A stretch of 64,000 nucleotides of DNA from Ignavibacteriales bacterium (GCA_026390795.1 JAPLFG010000003.1:992001-1056000); one strand, 5' to 3'; positions 8,493 through 19,400 are shown, numbered from the stretch's first letter. Program-made: numbers and translations. Notes: generated by a model from the letters alone, not told the origin.

Positions 8493-9119
8493 TTATGCCT
8501 GCTTAACGAGAATTGATTCGATTATTTTTGAAACATCATCGCATTGATCTAGAACTCTTTCCGATGTCTGGAAAATATCTTTCCATTTCATAATATAGAT
8601 GGCATCGTTATTATTGCCGAAAAGATCAGCCATCACTTCATTTCTAAGCTGATCTCCTTCATCTTCAATTAGATTCACTTCATTACAATAACGGAGTATC
8701 TTTTTTGAATCTTTCATGTTGCGCAATCCGTTTATTGCTTTTGAAAGTGCTTCTATTGAGCGATCAATTAGTTTTACTTCTTCTTTATATCTGGAATTGA
8801 TCTCGGTAATTTTATAAACTTTCATATGATTGGATACTTTGAGTATATAATCAATTACACTATCTAGTTCATGCGCTAATTGATGAATATCTTCTCTATC
8901 AATCGGTGTGATAAAAGTTTTATTCAATTTTTCAACGATGTTATAAACAATGCTGTCGGCAGTACGTTCAATTTCTTTTATTTTTTTTACATCTTCTTCA
9001 TCAAAACTTGCCTTGTTCATATTCTCTTGGAATTGTTTTGATGCAATTACGCAATGCTCGGCTAATTTGTCGAACATATCATAAAATTCATATTCTTTCG
9101 GTAAAAGGTTGAAACCCAT
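8493..9119 (-). CDS. DUF47/PhoU-like accessory protein of the PiT transporter
   Basis: This 208-residue all-helical protein begins MGFNLLPKEYEFYDMFDKLAEH, the usual start of DUF47 (TIGR00153-type) proteins. It contains IKEIERTADSIVYNIVEKL and a second LIEDEGDQLRNEVMADLF repeat, both typical of PhoU-like folds with metal-binding acidic residues. A longer frame is open to 9152, but the extra 11 residues are not family-like, so the internal ATG at 9119 is preferred. The protein is thought to gate or regulate the cognate phosphate carrier encoded 2 bp downstream. Confidence in the family is high; its exact regulatory effect is not known. Confidence 0.9.
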   Translation of the reverse strand: MGFNLLPKEYEFYDMFDKLAEHCVIASKQFQENMNKASFDEEDVKKIKEIERTADSIVYNIVEKLNKTFITPIDREDIHQLAHELDSVIDYILKVSNHMKVYKITEINSRYKEEVKLIDRSIEALSKAINGLRNMKDSKKILRYCNEVNLIEDEGDQLRNEVMADLFGNNNDAIYIMKWKDIFQTSERVLDQCDDVSKIIESILVKQA

Positions 9120-9338
9120 TTTGATTTCCCATTTATTGGTAATTAAAGCCATTAAAGATAAGGCATTTCTGAAAATTTTTTATGAACTTTTTACCTTGAA
9201 GTGACAACAACTCTTAATATTAAAACGGAATAGCCTATAAAAGCGTGTAAATACATCCTTACATGCTTCTTCTTTAAAGCAATTTTAAAAAATAAACGAG
9301 GTAAATAGAACTGATTGAGAAGAATTAATAAAACGTTA

Positions 9339-11345
9339 TTAATTATTTTTTGTGGGTATTGTAAAAATAAATTTGCTGCCTTTTCCAAGTTCACTTTCCG
9401 CGCGAATTATGCCTCCATTTTTTTCAACAAATTCTTTGCATAAAATTAATCCTAATCCTGTTCCTTTTTCTCCGTTTGTCCCTTCTGAAGTAGATACATT
9501 ATCAATCTGGAATAATCTTTCTAAAATTTCTTTGCTTATTCCGGTACCGTTATCTTCAACCCTAACCTCCACATAATTTTCGTCATTTTTAAAATTCACA
9601 GAGATTCTTCCGCCTTGGATAGTAAATTTAATTCCGTTCGAAATTAAATTTCTCAATACCGTCTTAATCATGTCTTCATCGCCAAATGCAGTCATACTCT
9701 CTACAGAATTTGTGTGCAGAGTTATTTTTTTATAATTGGCGGTAGACTCCAGAACGAAAAAAACTTCCAAGACGATTTCGTTTAGGTTCAACTCTTTTGG
9801 ATTAAATTCCATGCCGCCAGTTTGCAATTTAGACCAATAGAGTAAATTTTCTAGCAGTTTATAAGTCTGTCTTCCGGAATCATCAATTGAACTAATTAAT
9901 TTCTTTTTTTCTTCATCATTAAGCGATTCAAATTCGTTCAGGAGAATATTTGTAAATCCAAAAATTGCGGCAAACGGATTTCTCAAATCGTGCGCAATAA
10001 TACCGAAGAATTTATCTTTCATTGCATTGAGTTCCCGCAATTTTAGGTTTGTAATTTTTTTGGAGTGGTACCGGGAATAGATAAAAACTGAAAGCATAAC
10101 CACTAGCAGCGAAATAATAATCCAGTAATTTTTTTGTCTTTTCTCAAACATTACATCTTTCAATAAAATTGCATTTTCTTTCTCAACCTTTACCGCATTA
10201 TAATTTGACTCTATCTCTGTAACAAAAGCAATATTCTCCTGGTTGCTAACGGAATCTTTGAGCTGATGATATTTCTTACTAAAGAATAGTGCGTTCTTGA
10301 AATCTTTTTTAATCTCATTATACTGTGCAACAAATTTATAGCATTCAAGCTGGCTGTAGATTTCTTTAGTTCTAGCCGCAATCTTTAATGCAGCATCAAA
10401 ATTTTTATCAGCTTTTGAATAATCACCGATTTTTGCATAAATCAATCCGAGGTTATTATGGTTTGTTATTTCTCCTTCAACAAATCTGATTCGTGCAGAC
10501 ATTTCTAAAGCTTGCTTACGATAAGTGATTGCTTTGGAATAATCTTTATTGTGGTAATATACTCCTCCAATTCCACCCCAAACGGTAGCAAGCCCTTTTT
10601 TGTCATCCAGAGCTTTATATACCTTCTCAGCCTCCATGAAATAATAAAGAGCACGTTGAATATTTTCCTGATCAAAATAAACTTCTGCAATTAAATCGAG
10701 TGCCTGAGCTTTGCCTCTTCTATCGTTTATTTCTTCACGTATTTTAAATGTGCGTTTCAAATACTCCAGAGCTTTTATATAATTTTGCTGCCGTCGATAG
10801 ATCAGTCCAATGTTAACAGTACAATAAGCCATTCCATCTTTATCTTTCAACTTTTCAAAAACAGCAAGTGCTTTTAGAATATATTCCAACGCATGTCTAT
10901 GACTACCTTCAAGCCGGTAGATACCGCCAATATTATTATATGAATAAGCGATTTCGACTGAATCATTTGCTTCTTCCGCGAGACTGAGTGCCCGTTTGTA
11001 GAGAGAAATAGATTTGTCATAGCTTCCGAGATTCCGATGAACAACACCGAGAAAGTTTAGTGACTTTGCCTGAAGTGTCTTATCTTCTATTTTAACAGCT
11101 ATTTTAAAAGCTTCTTGACCGGCTTCCAACGCAAGCAACGGAAATTTATTTCTGTTTACAAAACAGAATTCGTTGAGTAAACGAATTTTTGTAGTATCCG
11201 GTTTCTGTTTAATCTTTTCGAGAAGTGTATCAACTTTGTTTTGAGAGAAAATAAGGGCAACCGGTAAAAGAAAAACTAGTAGGATGGCAAACAATGTTTT
11301 CTGTTTTTGTATCAATTTGTATTTCCAGCTTAGATCAAGTTGCAA
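9339..11345 (-). CDS. Membrane sensor histidine kinase with N-terminal TPR repeats
   Basis: The protein (about 668 residues) has a signal-anchor at about 18-35, a periplasmic array of about seven TPR units (for example NNIGGIYRLEGSHRHALEYI), a coiled segment and a transmembrane helix near 400-420. A HisKA dimerisation domain with HDLRNP (His about 451) and a HATPase_c domain with NLISNGIKFT, VEDNGTGIS and GEKGTGLGLILC follow. There is no receiver domain and no response-regulator gene next to it, so its partner is elsewhere. The start is uncertain: the frame has no upstream ATG, only TTG at 11345 and TTG at 11315. A strong GGGGGAG site precedes an ATG that opens only a three-codon frame. Likely an envelope or nutritional sensor; the signal is unknown. 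Confidence 0.88.
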   Translation of the reverse strand: MQLDLSWKYKLIQKQKTLFAILLVFLLPVALIFSQNKVDTLLEKIKQKPDTTKIRLLNEFCFVNRNKFPLLALEAGQEAFKIAVKIEDKTLQAKSLNFLGVVHRNLGSYDKSISLYKRALSLAEEANDSVEIAYSYNNIGGIYRLEGSHRHALEYILKALAVFEKLKDKDGMAYCTVNIGLIYRRQQNYIKALEYLKRTFKIREEINDRRGKAQALDLIAEVYFDQENIQRALYYFMEAEKVYKALDDKKGLATVWGGIGGVYYHNKDYSKAITYRKQALEMSARIRFVEGEITNHNNLGLIYAKIGDYSKADKNFDAALKIAARTKEIYSQLECYKFVAQYNEIKKDFKNALFFSKKYHQLKDSVSNQENIAFVTEIESNYNAVKVEKENAILLKDVMFEKRQKNYWIIISLLVVMLSVFIYSRYHSKKITNLKLRELNAMKDKFFGIIAHDLRNPFAAIFGFTNILLNEFESLNDEEKKKLISSIDDSGRQTYKLLENLLYWSKLQTGGMEFNPKELNLNEIVLEVFFVLESTANYKKITLHTNSVESMTAFGDEDMIKTVLRNLISNGIKFTIQGGRISVNFKNDENYVEVRVEDNGTGISKEILERLFQIDNVSTSEGTNGEKGTGLGLILCKEFVEKNGGIIRAESELGKGSKFIFTIPTKNN

Positions 11346-11498
11346 ATTAAATAATCATTTTCTCCCCCAAGAAGAAGATTAGAGTTAAATTCTCACAAAA
11401 AAGTTTAAAAATAGACAGTTCATCAACATATTGTCGGTATTTATTTTAAACTCTTTAGCTCTTTAATGAATTTTTAGCAAAAAAAGGGAAAATATAGT

Positions 11499-11996
11499 TT
11501 ATTCCTGCTCGGGCATCCCTAAAGCGACCCATTCTTCTTTTGCGGGACCATAAACACCCGGGACTTTCAATCCGGCTTGTCTCATAAGTACAGTCATTTG
11601 TCCGCGGTGATGAGCCTGATGTGCAATAAGACTAGACAAAACATTCGCTCTCTTCCAAACTTGACCGTACATGTTAATATCGTCATTCAGCATTTCATCT
11701 GTCCACATTTTTGATATTAACTCATTAACTGCCTTGGATCCATTTTCATATTCATTATAAATAGTTTTAGCAGAATTAGGTGCGGGTTTTTCTTCGAGCA
11801 TTTCGAATGGCAATCCGGTTTTGGAAAGCATTTCCGGAATTGTCGTTGTTATATGCCAGGCGATAAATCCAAGCGATCTCCCATTCTCAGAAACTTTTTG
11901 CTTGAGAGACTCATCGGTTAAATTTTTTAGAATCTTCAGAGTTACTTCACTCTCATATTTCCAGTCTTCCAAAAAATCGTTGATTGTTCTGAACAT
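11499..11996 (-). CDS. DinB-family protein
   Basis: A 165-residue protein of the DinB/YfiT four-helix-bundle family. The metal-binding histidine triad is in place: H48 in FIAWHIT, and H126 and H130 in LIAHQAHHRGQ. The C-terminal sequence GVYGPAKEEW is also common in this family. Members are thiol- or metal-dependent enzymes of mostly unknown reaction, some being S-transferases. A clear AAAGGAG site precedes the ATG. It is a single gene between the kinase and the GH127 gene and gives no hint of substrate. Family call good, function unknown. Confidence 0.85.
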   Translation of the reverse strand: MFRTINDFLEDWKYESEVTLKILKNLTDESLKQKVSENGRSLGFIAWHITTTIPEMLSKTGLPFEMLEEKPAPNSAKTIYNEYENGSKAVNELISKMWTDEMLNDDINMYGQVWKRANVLSSLIAHQAHHRGQMTVLMRQAGLKVPGVYGPAKEEWVALGMPEQE

Positions 11997-12077
11997 ATTT
12001 TTTCTCCTTTTACATTCAATTAAATTGAATGATGGGTTGAAAAGTTAATTATGCACCGATCACTCGCTTCGTACATG

Positions 12078-12096
12078 ATGACATCTTCGATGTCAT
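12078..12096 (-). terminator. Hairpin overlapping the GH127 stop codon
   Basis: The arms ATGACATC (12078-12085) and GATGTCAT (12089-12096) with a 3-nt loop overlap the TGA stop of the GH127 gene. No T-run follows on the minus strand, so a terminator role is only possible. Confidence 0.3.
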
Positions 12097-14495
12097 TTTA
12101 ATTTTATTTCGTGTATACCGCCGGCAAAATCTTTTTGAGATTGAATTTCGATTTTGATTGACGGCGTTTTAACTGTTTCGAATTCTACATTATTATATTT
12201 ATCTTTTTCCGTTGTGTAGGGGTTTGTATTTGTTGGATAAACAGCATGCCAGTCATTCCCTTCTTTATAATAAACTTTCCACGATTGTGGAACGCGGCAC
12301 TCACCAATTCCTGTATCATCAAACCAATAAATTGATAATTCAGATACTTCCTGCGGTTTCTCAAAATCAATTTGAACAGATTCTTTCTCACCTTTATTTG
12401 GCCACCAATGAAAATATGGTATCGATTCATCCGCTGAACTTTGCGGTTCCATTTGGTCTTTCATTACTTGAGGATTTTTTCCATGAGATACGGTTAATTT
12501 TGCATTGGTTAGTATTGTCTCGCCATATAAAGGTCGAACTGCGCTTTCGTCCTTCGCGAACCAGACGCTCATCTCACCTTTACCGCGGTGAGCCCATGCG
12601 TAATATGGAATTGCTACAAAATCATGTTCTGATTTTTCCAATCCTTTTTTATCATTGCTTATTCTATAACCTAAAACTTTTCCTTTAATAATTTCAACAC
12701 CATTAAGTAAATCTGGTTTGAATTCTGCTTGCAGGTTCGAATTTTCCGGCAGCAATATGTTATGCACCAAGCCGTCTTTGTTGTCTTTCCATTCGGCTGC
12801 ATACACAAGTGGTCCGCGCTGAAGAGCAATTCTTCCTTTATCAGCTTCAACTTTTTCATTCGCAATTATTTTTCTTACTTCCATCGGAAGAGTTAACTCA
12901 ACTACATCAGCGGCATTCCATTTTCTATTGATCTGCACATAACCTTTTTCAATATTCAACGGCATCTGCTGGCCGTTAACGGTTAACAATACTTTCTGCG
13001 TTTGAATATCTGTGAATTTATATAGATCGCTAGCGATTGGTTCATTCTCCGCCCAGCCCGGAATTCTGATATCAAGTGAAAATTCTTGAGATCCTTCTTT
13101 AGGCGATACAGTGATTTTTATTTTTCCATCCCATGGATAATTTGTTTCCTGCTGCAGATTAACCGCACCATCATTTAGTTTAATTTCAGTTTGATTGCTG
13201 GTGAATAAATTTACGTACAACTGATTATCCTTAGTGGCGTAAATATAATTTGCAACCGAGGCGATGAAACGGGTTACGTTAGTCGGGCAGCATGCGCAAT
13301 CGAACCAAGCCGCGCGTTCATGCGTGCCGAATGATTCTAAAACATTTGGATAGAAAAATTTATCGCCGCTCATAGAGATACCGGAAAGAAGCGCGTTGTA
13401 GAGAGTCCGTTCAAGTACATCAATATATTTTGAATCACCTTTCAGCAAAAACATTCTATGATTCCAGAGAACGTTTGCAATTGAAGCGCAAGTTTCGTTG
13501 TACGCACTCGCATTCGGCAATTCATAATTTTTTCCAAAACCTTCCCATGAACCGGATGCGCCGACTCCGCCGGTTAAATAGATTTTTTTACCGGCAACAT
13601 TATCCCAGATTTTATCAAGCGCATTAATGTAATCCTGATTTCCAGTAAGAGCTGCAACATCCGCCATGCCGGAGTACATATATCCCGCTCTTACTGCGTG
13701 TCCGACTGCTTCGTCCTGCTCAATAACCGGCTTATGATCTTGGTTATATTCTCCCCAAGATTTTCTTCCGTTGACGTAGTTGCCCCGCATATCAAGAAAA
13801 AATTTAGCGAGCTTTAAATATTTTTCTTCACCTGTAACGCGGTAAAGTTTTGCCAAACCAATTTCAATTTCTTGATGCCCGCTTGGAAGCATCAATTTGC
13901 CGGGTCCAAAAATAGTATTTACGAGTTCGGCGCTTTTGATTGCAACATCGAATAAAGTTCTTTTTCCTGTTGCCATAAAATGAGCAACCGCCGCTTCATA
14001 AAGATGACCGAGATTATAAAGCTCGTGACTACCTTCCTCGTTTAACCATCGAGAGGGACCGGTAACTTTTTCAAATTTCTTTGATCCCATTGTACGAACG
14101 GTATAGAGATAGCCGTCTTTTTCCTGAGCAATTGCGATAAGTGAAATTATTTTATCTAGTTGTTCGTCTAACTGTTTGTCAGGCTTTAGCATTAAAGAAT
14201 ATGATGCGCCTTCAATAACTTTGTAAACGTCCGAGTCATCAAAATAATATTTACTGCAGAAATCACCCGTTTCTAATTTTCCGGCAATTGCAAAATTTTT
14301 AATGCGTCCGGTTTCCTCTAACAGTTTTAAAGCATAAGGAATAGTTACCGTGCGGTTAATCTCCATTCTATTAAACCAAAATCCATTTGTCATTTGAACT
14401 TGTGTGAAAGGAACAGGATGAATTGGATAATCTTTTTTCATTTGTGCAATGGCAAGAAGCGGTAAAAGTAAAGCTATAATAATTGGCTTTTTCAT
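12093..14495 (-). CDS. GH127-family glycoside hydrolase (beta-L-arabinofuranosidase-like) with C-terminal beta-sandwich
   Basis: The 800-residue exported protein has a signal peptide (1-17, LLPLLAIAQ). It then matches the DUF1680/GH127 family, with FTQVQMTNGFWFNRMEINR, the central EEGSHELYNLGHLYEAAVAH segment and the hallmark WFDCACCPTNVTRFIAS (about 395-411). In characterised GH127 enzymes a Cys nucleophile and further Cys residues in this area bind zinc; the CACC cluster agrees with this. The last ~110 residues (VQIDFEKPQEVSELSIYWFDDTG) resemble an F5/8-type carbohydrate-binding domain. Such enzymes remove beta-L-arabinofuranose from plant glycoproteins or polysaccharides. A GAGGG site precedes the ATG. 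Other sugar-use genes are not adjacent. Confidence 0.88.
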   Translation of the reverse strand: MKKPIIIALLLPLLAIAQMKKDYPIHPVPFTQVQMTNGFWFNRMEINRTVTIPYALKLLEETGRIKNFAIAGKLETGDFCSKYYFDDSDVYKVIEGASYSLMLKPDKQLDEQLDKIISLIAIAQEKDGYLYTVRTMGSKKFEKVTGPSRWLNEEGSHELYNLGHLYEAAVAHFMATGKRTLFDVAIKSAELVNTIFGPGKLMLPSGHQEIEIGLAKLYRVTGEEKYLKLAKFFLDMRGNYVNGRKSWGEYNQDHKPVIEQDEAVGHAVRAGYMYSGMADVAALTGNQDYINALDKIWDNVAGKKIYLTGGVGASGSWEGFGKNYELPNASAYNETCASIANVLWNHRMFLLKGDSKYIDVLERTLYNALLSGISMSGDKFFYPNVLESFGTHERAAWFDCACCPTNVTRFIASVANYIYATKDNQLYVNLFTSNQTEIKLNDGAVNLQQETNYPWDGKIKITVSPKEGSQEFSLDIRIPGWAENEPIASDLYKFTDIQTQKVLLTVNGQQMPLNIEKGYVQINRKWNAADVVELTLPMEVRKIIANEKVEADKGRIALQRGPLVYAAEWKDNKDGLVHNILLPENSNLQAEFKPDLLNGVEIIKGKVLGYRISNDKKGLEKSEHDFVAIPYYAWAHRGKGEMSVWFAKDESAVRPLYGETILTNAKLTVSHGKNPQVMKDQMEPQSSADESIPYFHWWPNKGEKESVQIDFEKPQEVSELSIYWFDDTGIGECRVPQSWKVYYKEGNDWHAVYPTNTNPYTTEKDKYNNVEFETVKTPSIKIEIQSQKDFAGGIHEIKLK

Positions 14496-14619
14496 TGTGA
14501 CCCTCGGAAATTCATCCTCAAATTAATGGAAGCTAAACTGAATTTCTATTTTTTCTTTGTTTGAATTTGATTTTCGTATTCTTCATATTAAATAAGGCAA
14601 ACAATTATTGAGGCAAGAA

Positions 14620-15525
14620 ATGACCGGAAATAATATGTTAAATAGAACATTCACTATCGTCGTTTTGTTGTTATCAATATCGTCTTTTTGCTTTGGTGAA
14701 TACAGGACAGATTCTACTCATGAAAAGAAACCGCGATATATCAAAGGGGTTTACCGTGTCCCGCTTGTAGAACGCGATGGAAAAAAAATCTGGATTGTTG
14801 ATGGATTAATTATACGTAGAGAAATTTATCCCGAATTTTTATACGGCGGAAATGAGGAGCGCTATCCGTTTATTCCCAAAAATGAAATTTGGATTGACCA
14901 CGCCATCTCTGTTGAAGAATTTGAATACACACTGGCCCACGAACTCAATGAAAGAAATCTGATGGCGCGTTATGGAATGAGTTACGAGGAAGCGCACGAT
15001 TCATCGCTTGTTCTCGAACACCGAATACGTCATAGAGATCAACTCAAGGCAGATGAACATGAAAAAAAAATTGGTCGCGTATCACCAACTGATTGTGACG
15101 GTCTAAAACAGTTATCGGATTTGCCGGATTCAATCTCGTTGATTAAGGTTTACCGAAAATATATTAGAACCGAAGATGGAATTAATATTTGGATCGTTGA
15201 CGGATCAAATGTACGCCGGGATGTTTTTCCGGATTTCGGATTAAGCGGCAATGATCTTGCGTACAATTTCATTCCTAAAAATGAAATTTGGATTGACGGA
15301 GATATTTCATGCGAGGAGACAGAATTTTCCATAACGAGTGAATTAGTTGAGCGTAAATTTATGGCTCAAAAAGAAAATTATGATTACGCATACCTTAAAG
15401 CTTTAAAATCTGTTTCTGCAGAAAGGGAAAAGGCAGAAAAGCTTGCCAGCAGACATAAATCAATCGTAATTCCCTCAATTCTCGAGCGTGATACCGGCAC
15501 CGGAAAAGAAAAAAAAGATCACTAA
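14620..15525 (+). CDS. Exported protein with two copies of an IWIVDG/FIPKNEIWID domain
   Basis: From the ATG at 14620 (AGG 6 nt upstream) the product has 301 residues, with a signal peptide ending near FCFGEYR. Two homologous halves follow. The first contains KIWIVDG, RREIYPEF, YPFIPKNEIWIDHAIS and AHELNERNLMARYGMSYEEA. The second contains NIWIVDG, RRDVFPDF, YNFIPKNEIWIDGDIS and SELVERKFMAQKENYDYAYL. The HELNE stretch of the first half recalls a metal-binding helix but lacks HExxH and is not kept in the second half (SELVE). Single-copy relatives of this domain occur as hypothetical proteins; I know of no assigned function. TTG at 14608 and ATG at 14635 are alternative starts. It ends 1 bp before the convergent hydrolase gene. 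Confidence 0.75.
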   Translation: MTGNNMLNRTFTIVVLLLSISSFCFGEYRTDSTHEKKPRYIKGVYRVPLVERDGKKIWIVDGLIIRREIYPEFLYGGNEERYPFIPKNEIWIDHAISVEEFEYTLAHELNERNLMARYGMSYEEAHDSSLVLEHRIRHRDQLKADEHEKKIGRVSPTDCDGLKQLSDLPDSISLIKVYRKYIRTEDGINIWIVDGSNVRRDVFPDFGLSGNDLAYNFIPKNEIWIDGDISCEETEFSITSELVERKFMAQKENYDYAYLKALKSVSAEREKAEKLASRHKSIVIPSILERDTGTGKEKKDH

Positions 15526-15526
15526 A

Positions 15527-16393
15527 TTATTTTGTTAACTCCGCAACTGCTTCACTAAGGAGCCGGTTGAATTGTGCCGGATCTTCAAGCATTACAAAAT
15601 GACCAATTCCTTTCATCATTTTTAATTCATATGATTTTACAAATTTGCGGTTTTCTTCTTCATGAACCGGGTAGCGGTCGCAATTGATTCCGATTATCGG
15701 AACATTAATTTCTTTTAAAGCTTCGATCGCGTTGTCTTTAAACATATTTTCCATCGCACTAATTGCTACTTCCGGCGGTGCGGAAGCCATGTCATCAGAA
15801 ACCTTTTTTACAAGATCGGGGTCAGCGCTCGGCGGAAACATTGATTTTACAAATTCTTTTGTGTGCGCGCTGAAATTCTCTTTGAACGGTTTCAAGAATG
15901 GTTCGATCTGATCAGCAGTCATAGTTTCACCAAGATTCTGAAAAGTATCAGCTCCGACCAGACCAACAACTTTATTTTTTAAAATACGTGCAGCTTCAAT
16001 TACAACCGCACCGCTCATCGAATGACCGATCAAAATAACTTTTTTCAAACCAAGTTCATTAACTACAGCGGCAACATCTTCGCCGAATAATTCCATTGTA
16101 TAATTTATTCTGTTTGTTCCGGATTCACCGTGCCCTGCAAGATCGATAGTAACAACTTTATACTTTGGTGAAAATTCATTTACCTGATTCTCCCAGTAAG
16201 TTTTATCACAGCTCCAGCCATGAACAAATATAAGCGCAGGTTCCTCTTTGCCTTCAGCAAAGAAACTTATCTTTACTCCATCCTTGGAAAGAACATTCTG
16301 CTGCTGCGAATAATTATCGGAACTAAAAAAAGCAACCAGAATGATCATAAATAATGTAAACATGATTTTGTTTTTCATATTAAAACCTTTCAT
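15527..16393 (-). CDS. Secreted alpha/beta hydrolase
   Basis: This 288-residue protein has a signal peptide (about 1-29) and an alpha/beta-hydrolase core. The oxyanion segment is FVHGWS (about 57-61), the nucleophile elbow is GHSMSG with Ser125, and the catalytic His265 is in GIGHFVMLEDP. The Asp of the triad is probably in the INCDRYP segment. The lid is short and helical. Family members hydrolyse esters, lactones or epoxides; the substrate cannot be read from the sequence. ATG at 16393 has AGGTGA just upstream; a second ATG at 16378 also has AAAGG before it and would give a more compact signal peptide. Confidence 0.88.
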   Translation of the reverse strand: MKGFNMKNKIMFTLFMIILVAFFSSDNYSQQQNVLSKDGVKISFFAEGKEEPALIFVHGWSCDKTYWENQVNEFSPKYKVVTIDLAGHGESGTNRINYTMELFGEDVAAVVNELGLKKVILIGHSMSGAVVIEAARILKNKVVGLVGADTFQNLGETMTADQIEPFLKPFKENFSAHTKEFVKSMFPPSADPDLVKKVSDDMASAPPEVAISAMENMFKDNAIEALKEINVPIIGINCDRYPVHEEENRKFVKSYELKMMKGIGHFVMLEDPAQFNRLLSEAVAELTK

Positions 16394-16421
16394 CGTATCA
16401 CCTATATTTTTTTTCTATTGG

Positions 16422-19400
16422 TTAATTATTTTTTTCTTCCTGTAATATTACCGCCGGAACTTTAACCTTGTTAACAATTTCATTGAATTTCGGAATATCA
16501 ATTTCAACCACCTCATTTAGTTTTTTCAGTTCGGCATCTATTTTCTCGACTAATTCATTTTTCACTTTGTACGATTGCTCGGTTGGTTTGAAATCCCCGC
16601 TCTCCACCGAACCATTCAGCGAAGAAAGTTTATCGTTCAATCGAACCGGGAAATTCAACGGATCCTGAGAGCTTTTATTTTTTGTCTGGTATAATGTTTC
16701 TTCTATTGCAGTTATTTTTTTATTTATCTCTTCGCCAACTTTTTTAATCTCATCGGCATCTTTCCGGTTCTTTATCCTATCATTTACACCGTTAATCTGT
16801 TTACGAATGTTTCTTATCGTTTTAATCGCTTTATGAGTTTCTGTTAATTTTTCACATGTTGTTAAAACAAAATCGAACTGGGCTTTCAATTCTTCCTGCG
16901 TAGAAGAGGAACGCGGATCTTTTACAATCACAAATGGAACCGTTGTGCTGTCTTTGCCGTAAATTAAAGTTGCTTTGTATTCTCCCGGAATTGCCTTCGG
17001 TCCGGTCATCCCGCCGCCACCCCAAAGAATCATTCCATCAAATTTTTCTGCGTCAGGGTAACGCATGTTCCAGATAAATCTCTGCAGTCCTTTTTTAATA
17101 GGAAGCTGTTCGCCGCGTTCTTTTGTCTTTGGTTTGAATGACTTAATAACTATTCCGGTGTTGTCTGAAATTTTTAATTCGACGGCATTACTATCCGGCA
17201 TCTCTTTGAAATAATAATTTAGAATAACTCCGCTTTGCAAATTTTTCCCGGATGTAATTCCATCGCCCCGGCCGCTGCCGCTGATCCGGTAAGTTTCCCG
17301 CGGCTGATACAAATAATAATTTTTCTTCATCACATCTGCATTTAATAATCGGAGCGGAGTGATATCGTCAATTATCCAGAATGATCTCCCTTGTGTTGCA
17401 ACTATCAAGTCTTCATTTTTTATTGCAAGATCTGTTATTGGAACGATTGGAAGATTCTGCTGGAATGATTGCCAGTTGTCGCCGTCATTAAATGATATAT
17501 ACATTCCTTCTTCGGTTCCGGCGAATAACAATCCTTGCCGTTTTGTATCGGCACGAACAACGCGCGTAAAATGTTCTTCTTCAATTCCATTTACAATTTT
17601 CTTCCATGTTTTTCCAAAATCGTTTGTCTTGAGTAAGTAAGGTTTGTAATCATCGGACTTGTATCTTGTGGCAGCAACATAAAGCCCGCCCTCATTAAAA
17701 GGATTTGCCTCAATGCTGTTTATTTGCGCCCATTCCGGTAATAATTCTTTTGGCGGAGTTACATTTTTCCAATTCTTTCCACCATCGGTTGTTAGATTTA
17801 TTAAACCGTCATCGGAACCAGTCCAAATTATTCCGGCTTTCAAAGGACTTTCCGCAAGAGTAAAAATTGTGCAGTAGTACTCAACTCCGGTATTGTCTTT
17901 GGTAATCGGTCCTCCTGAAGAAATTAATTTAGTCGTATCGTTACGTGTAAGGTCGCCGCTGATCGCTTCCCATTTTTCTCCGCCGTTCGTTGTTTTAAAC
18001 AAAACATTTCCCGCGGCATAAAATGTATTCGGATCATGAATTGAAAAGAGCAAAGGGAAATTCCATTGGAAGCGGTATTTCCAATCTTTAGCACCATGTC
18101 CCATTGGTAAATCGGGCCAGACATCAACAGTATGCCGTTCATTAGTATGATGATTTATCATCTCTATTAATCCGGCATAATTTCCGCCGTAAACAACATC
18201 ATTGTTCTTAGGATCAACTGCGAGCCAGCCGCTTTCCGCGCCGGCTGTTTCTTCCCAATCACGGTCGCCAATACTTCCGCCTTCTGTACGATGAGAAATT
18301 CTAACAGTACTATTATCCTGCTGCGCACCATAAATTCGGTAAGGGAAATGATTGTCAGTAGTAACTCTGTAAAACTGAGCCGTCGGTTGATTATACATAG
18401 AACTCCAGCTCTTTGTACCGTCAAGAGAAATTTGAGCGCCGCCGTCGTCCCCAATAATCATGTTGTCTGGGTTATCAGGATTAATCCAGAGATCGTGATG
18501 ATCACCATGGGGAGTTCCAATTCCTTCAAAACTTTTCCCTCCATCTTTTGAACGCCAGAAACCTACATTAAGTATGTAAACTTTGTCTTTTGGATCTGAA
18601 TAAATTCTTGTGTAATACCACGCACGCTGGCGGAGATTTCTATCTTCATTTACCTTGATCCAATTTTCACCGCCGTCATCGGAGCGGAATAAACCGCCTT
18701 CCTCGGCTTCTATAAGAGCATAAATTCTATGAGGATCTGCTTTTGAAACGGTAACTCCTATAATTCCCAAAGTTCCTTTAGGTAATCCTTTGCTGCTGGA
18801 AATATTTTTCCAAGTCGTTCCGCCGTCAATTGATTTCCACAAACCGGAACCTTCGCCGCCGCTTTCCAAACTGTAAGGAGTACGTTTAACTCGCCAAGTT
18901 GATGCGAACAAAATTCTTGAGTTTGTCGGATCCATCGTAAGATCAATCGCACCGACTTCATTATTTACGAATAGAACTTTTTCCCAATTTTTACCGCCGT
19001 CTTTTGTACGGTATATTCCGCGCATTGAATTCGGTCCGTAAAGATGACCTAGGCAAGATACCAGAACTAAATCAGAATTTTTCGGGTCGATCACAATTCT
19101 TGTTATATGACGTGAATCTTCAAGCCCAATATGCTTCCACGTTTTACCGGCATCTTCACTTTTCCATATTCCGTTTCCGCTGTTAACATTTCCCCTTACT
19201 GTTTCTTCGCCCGTGCCTGCGTAAATTACATTCGGGTCCCATGAACTGACAGCTATTGCACCTATGGAGCCGCCGAAATAATTGTCGGATATATTTTTCC
19301 AAGTCGTTCCGGCATTTTCACTTTTCCATACTCCGCCACCCGTTGAACCGAAATAAAAAAGCGATGTATTAGATGGAACTCCTGTAACCGCACAAGATCT

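Noticed and set aside
9323-9344. AT-only inverted repeat after the histidine kinase as terminator
   Set aside because: The stem is all A/T and no T-run follows on the transcribed strand, so evidence is too weak.
12212-12688. 158-codon plus-strand frame inside the GH127 gene
   Set aside because: Antisense to a well-supported gene with no family features; judged a shadow.
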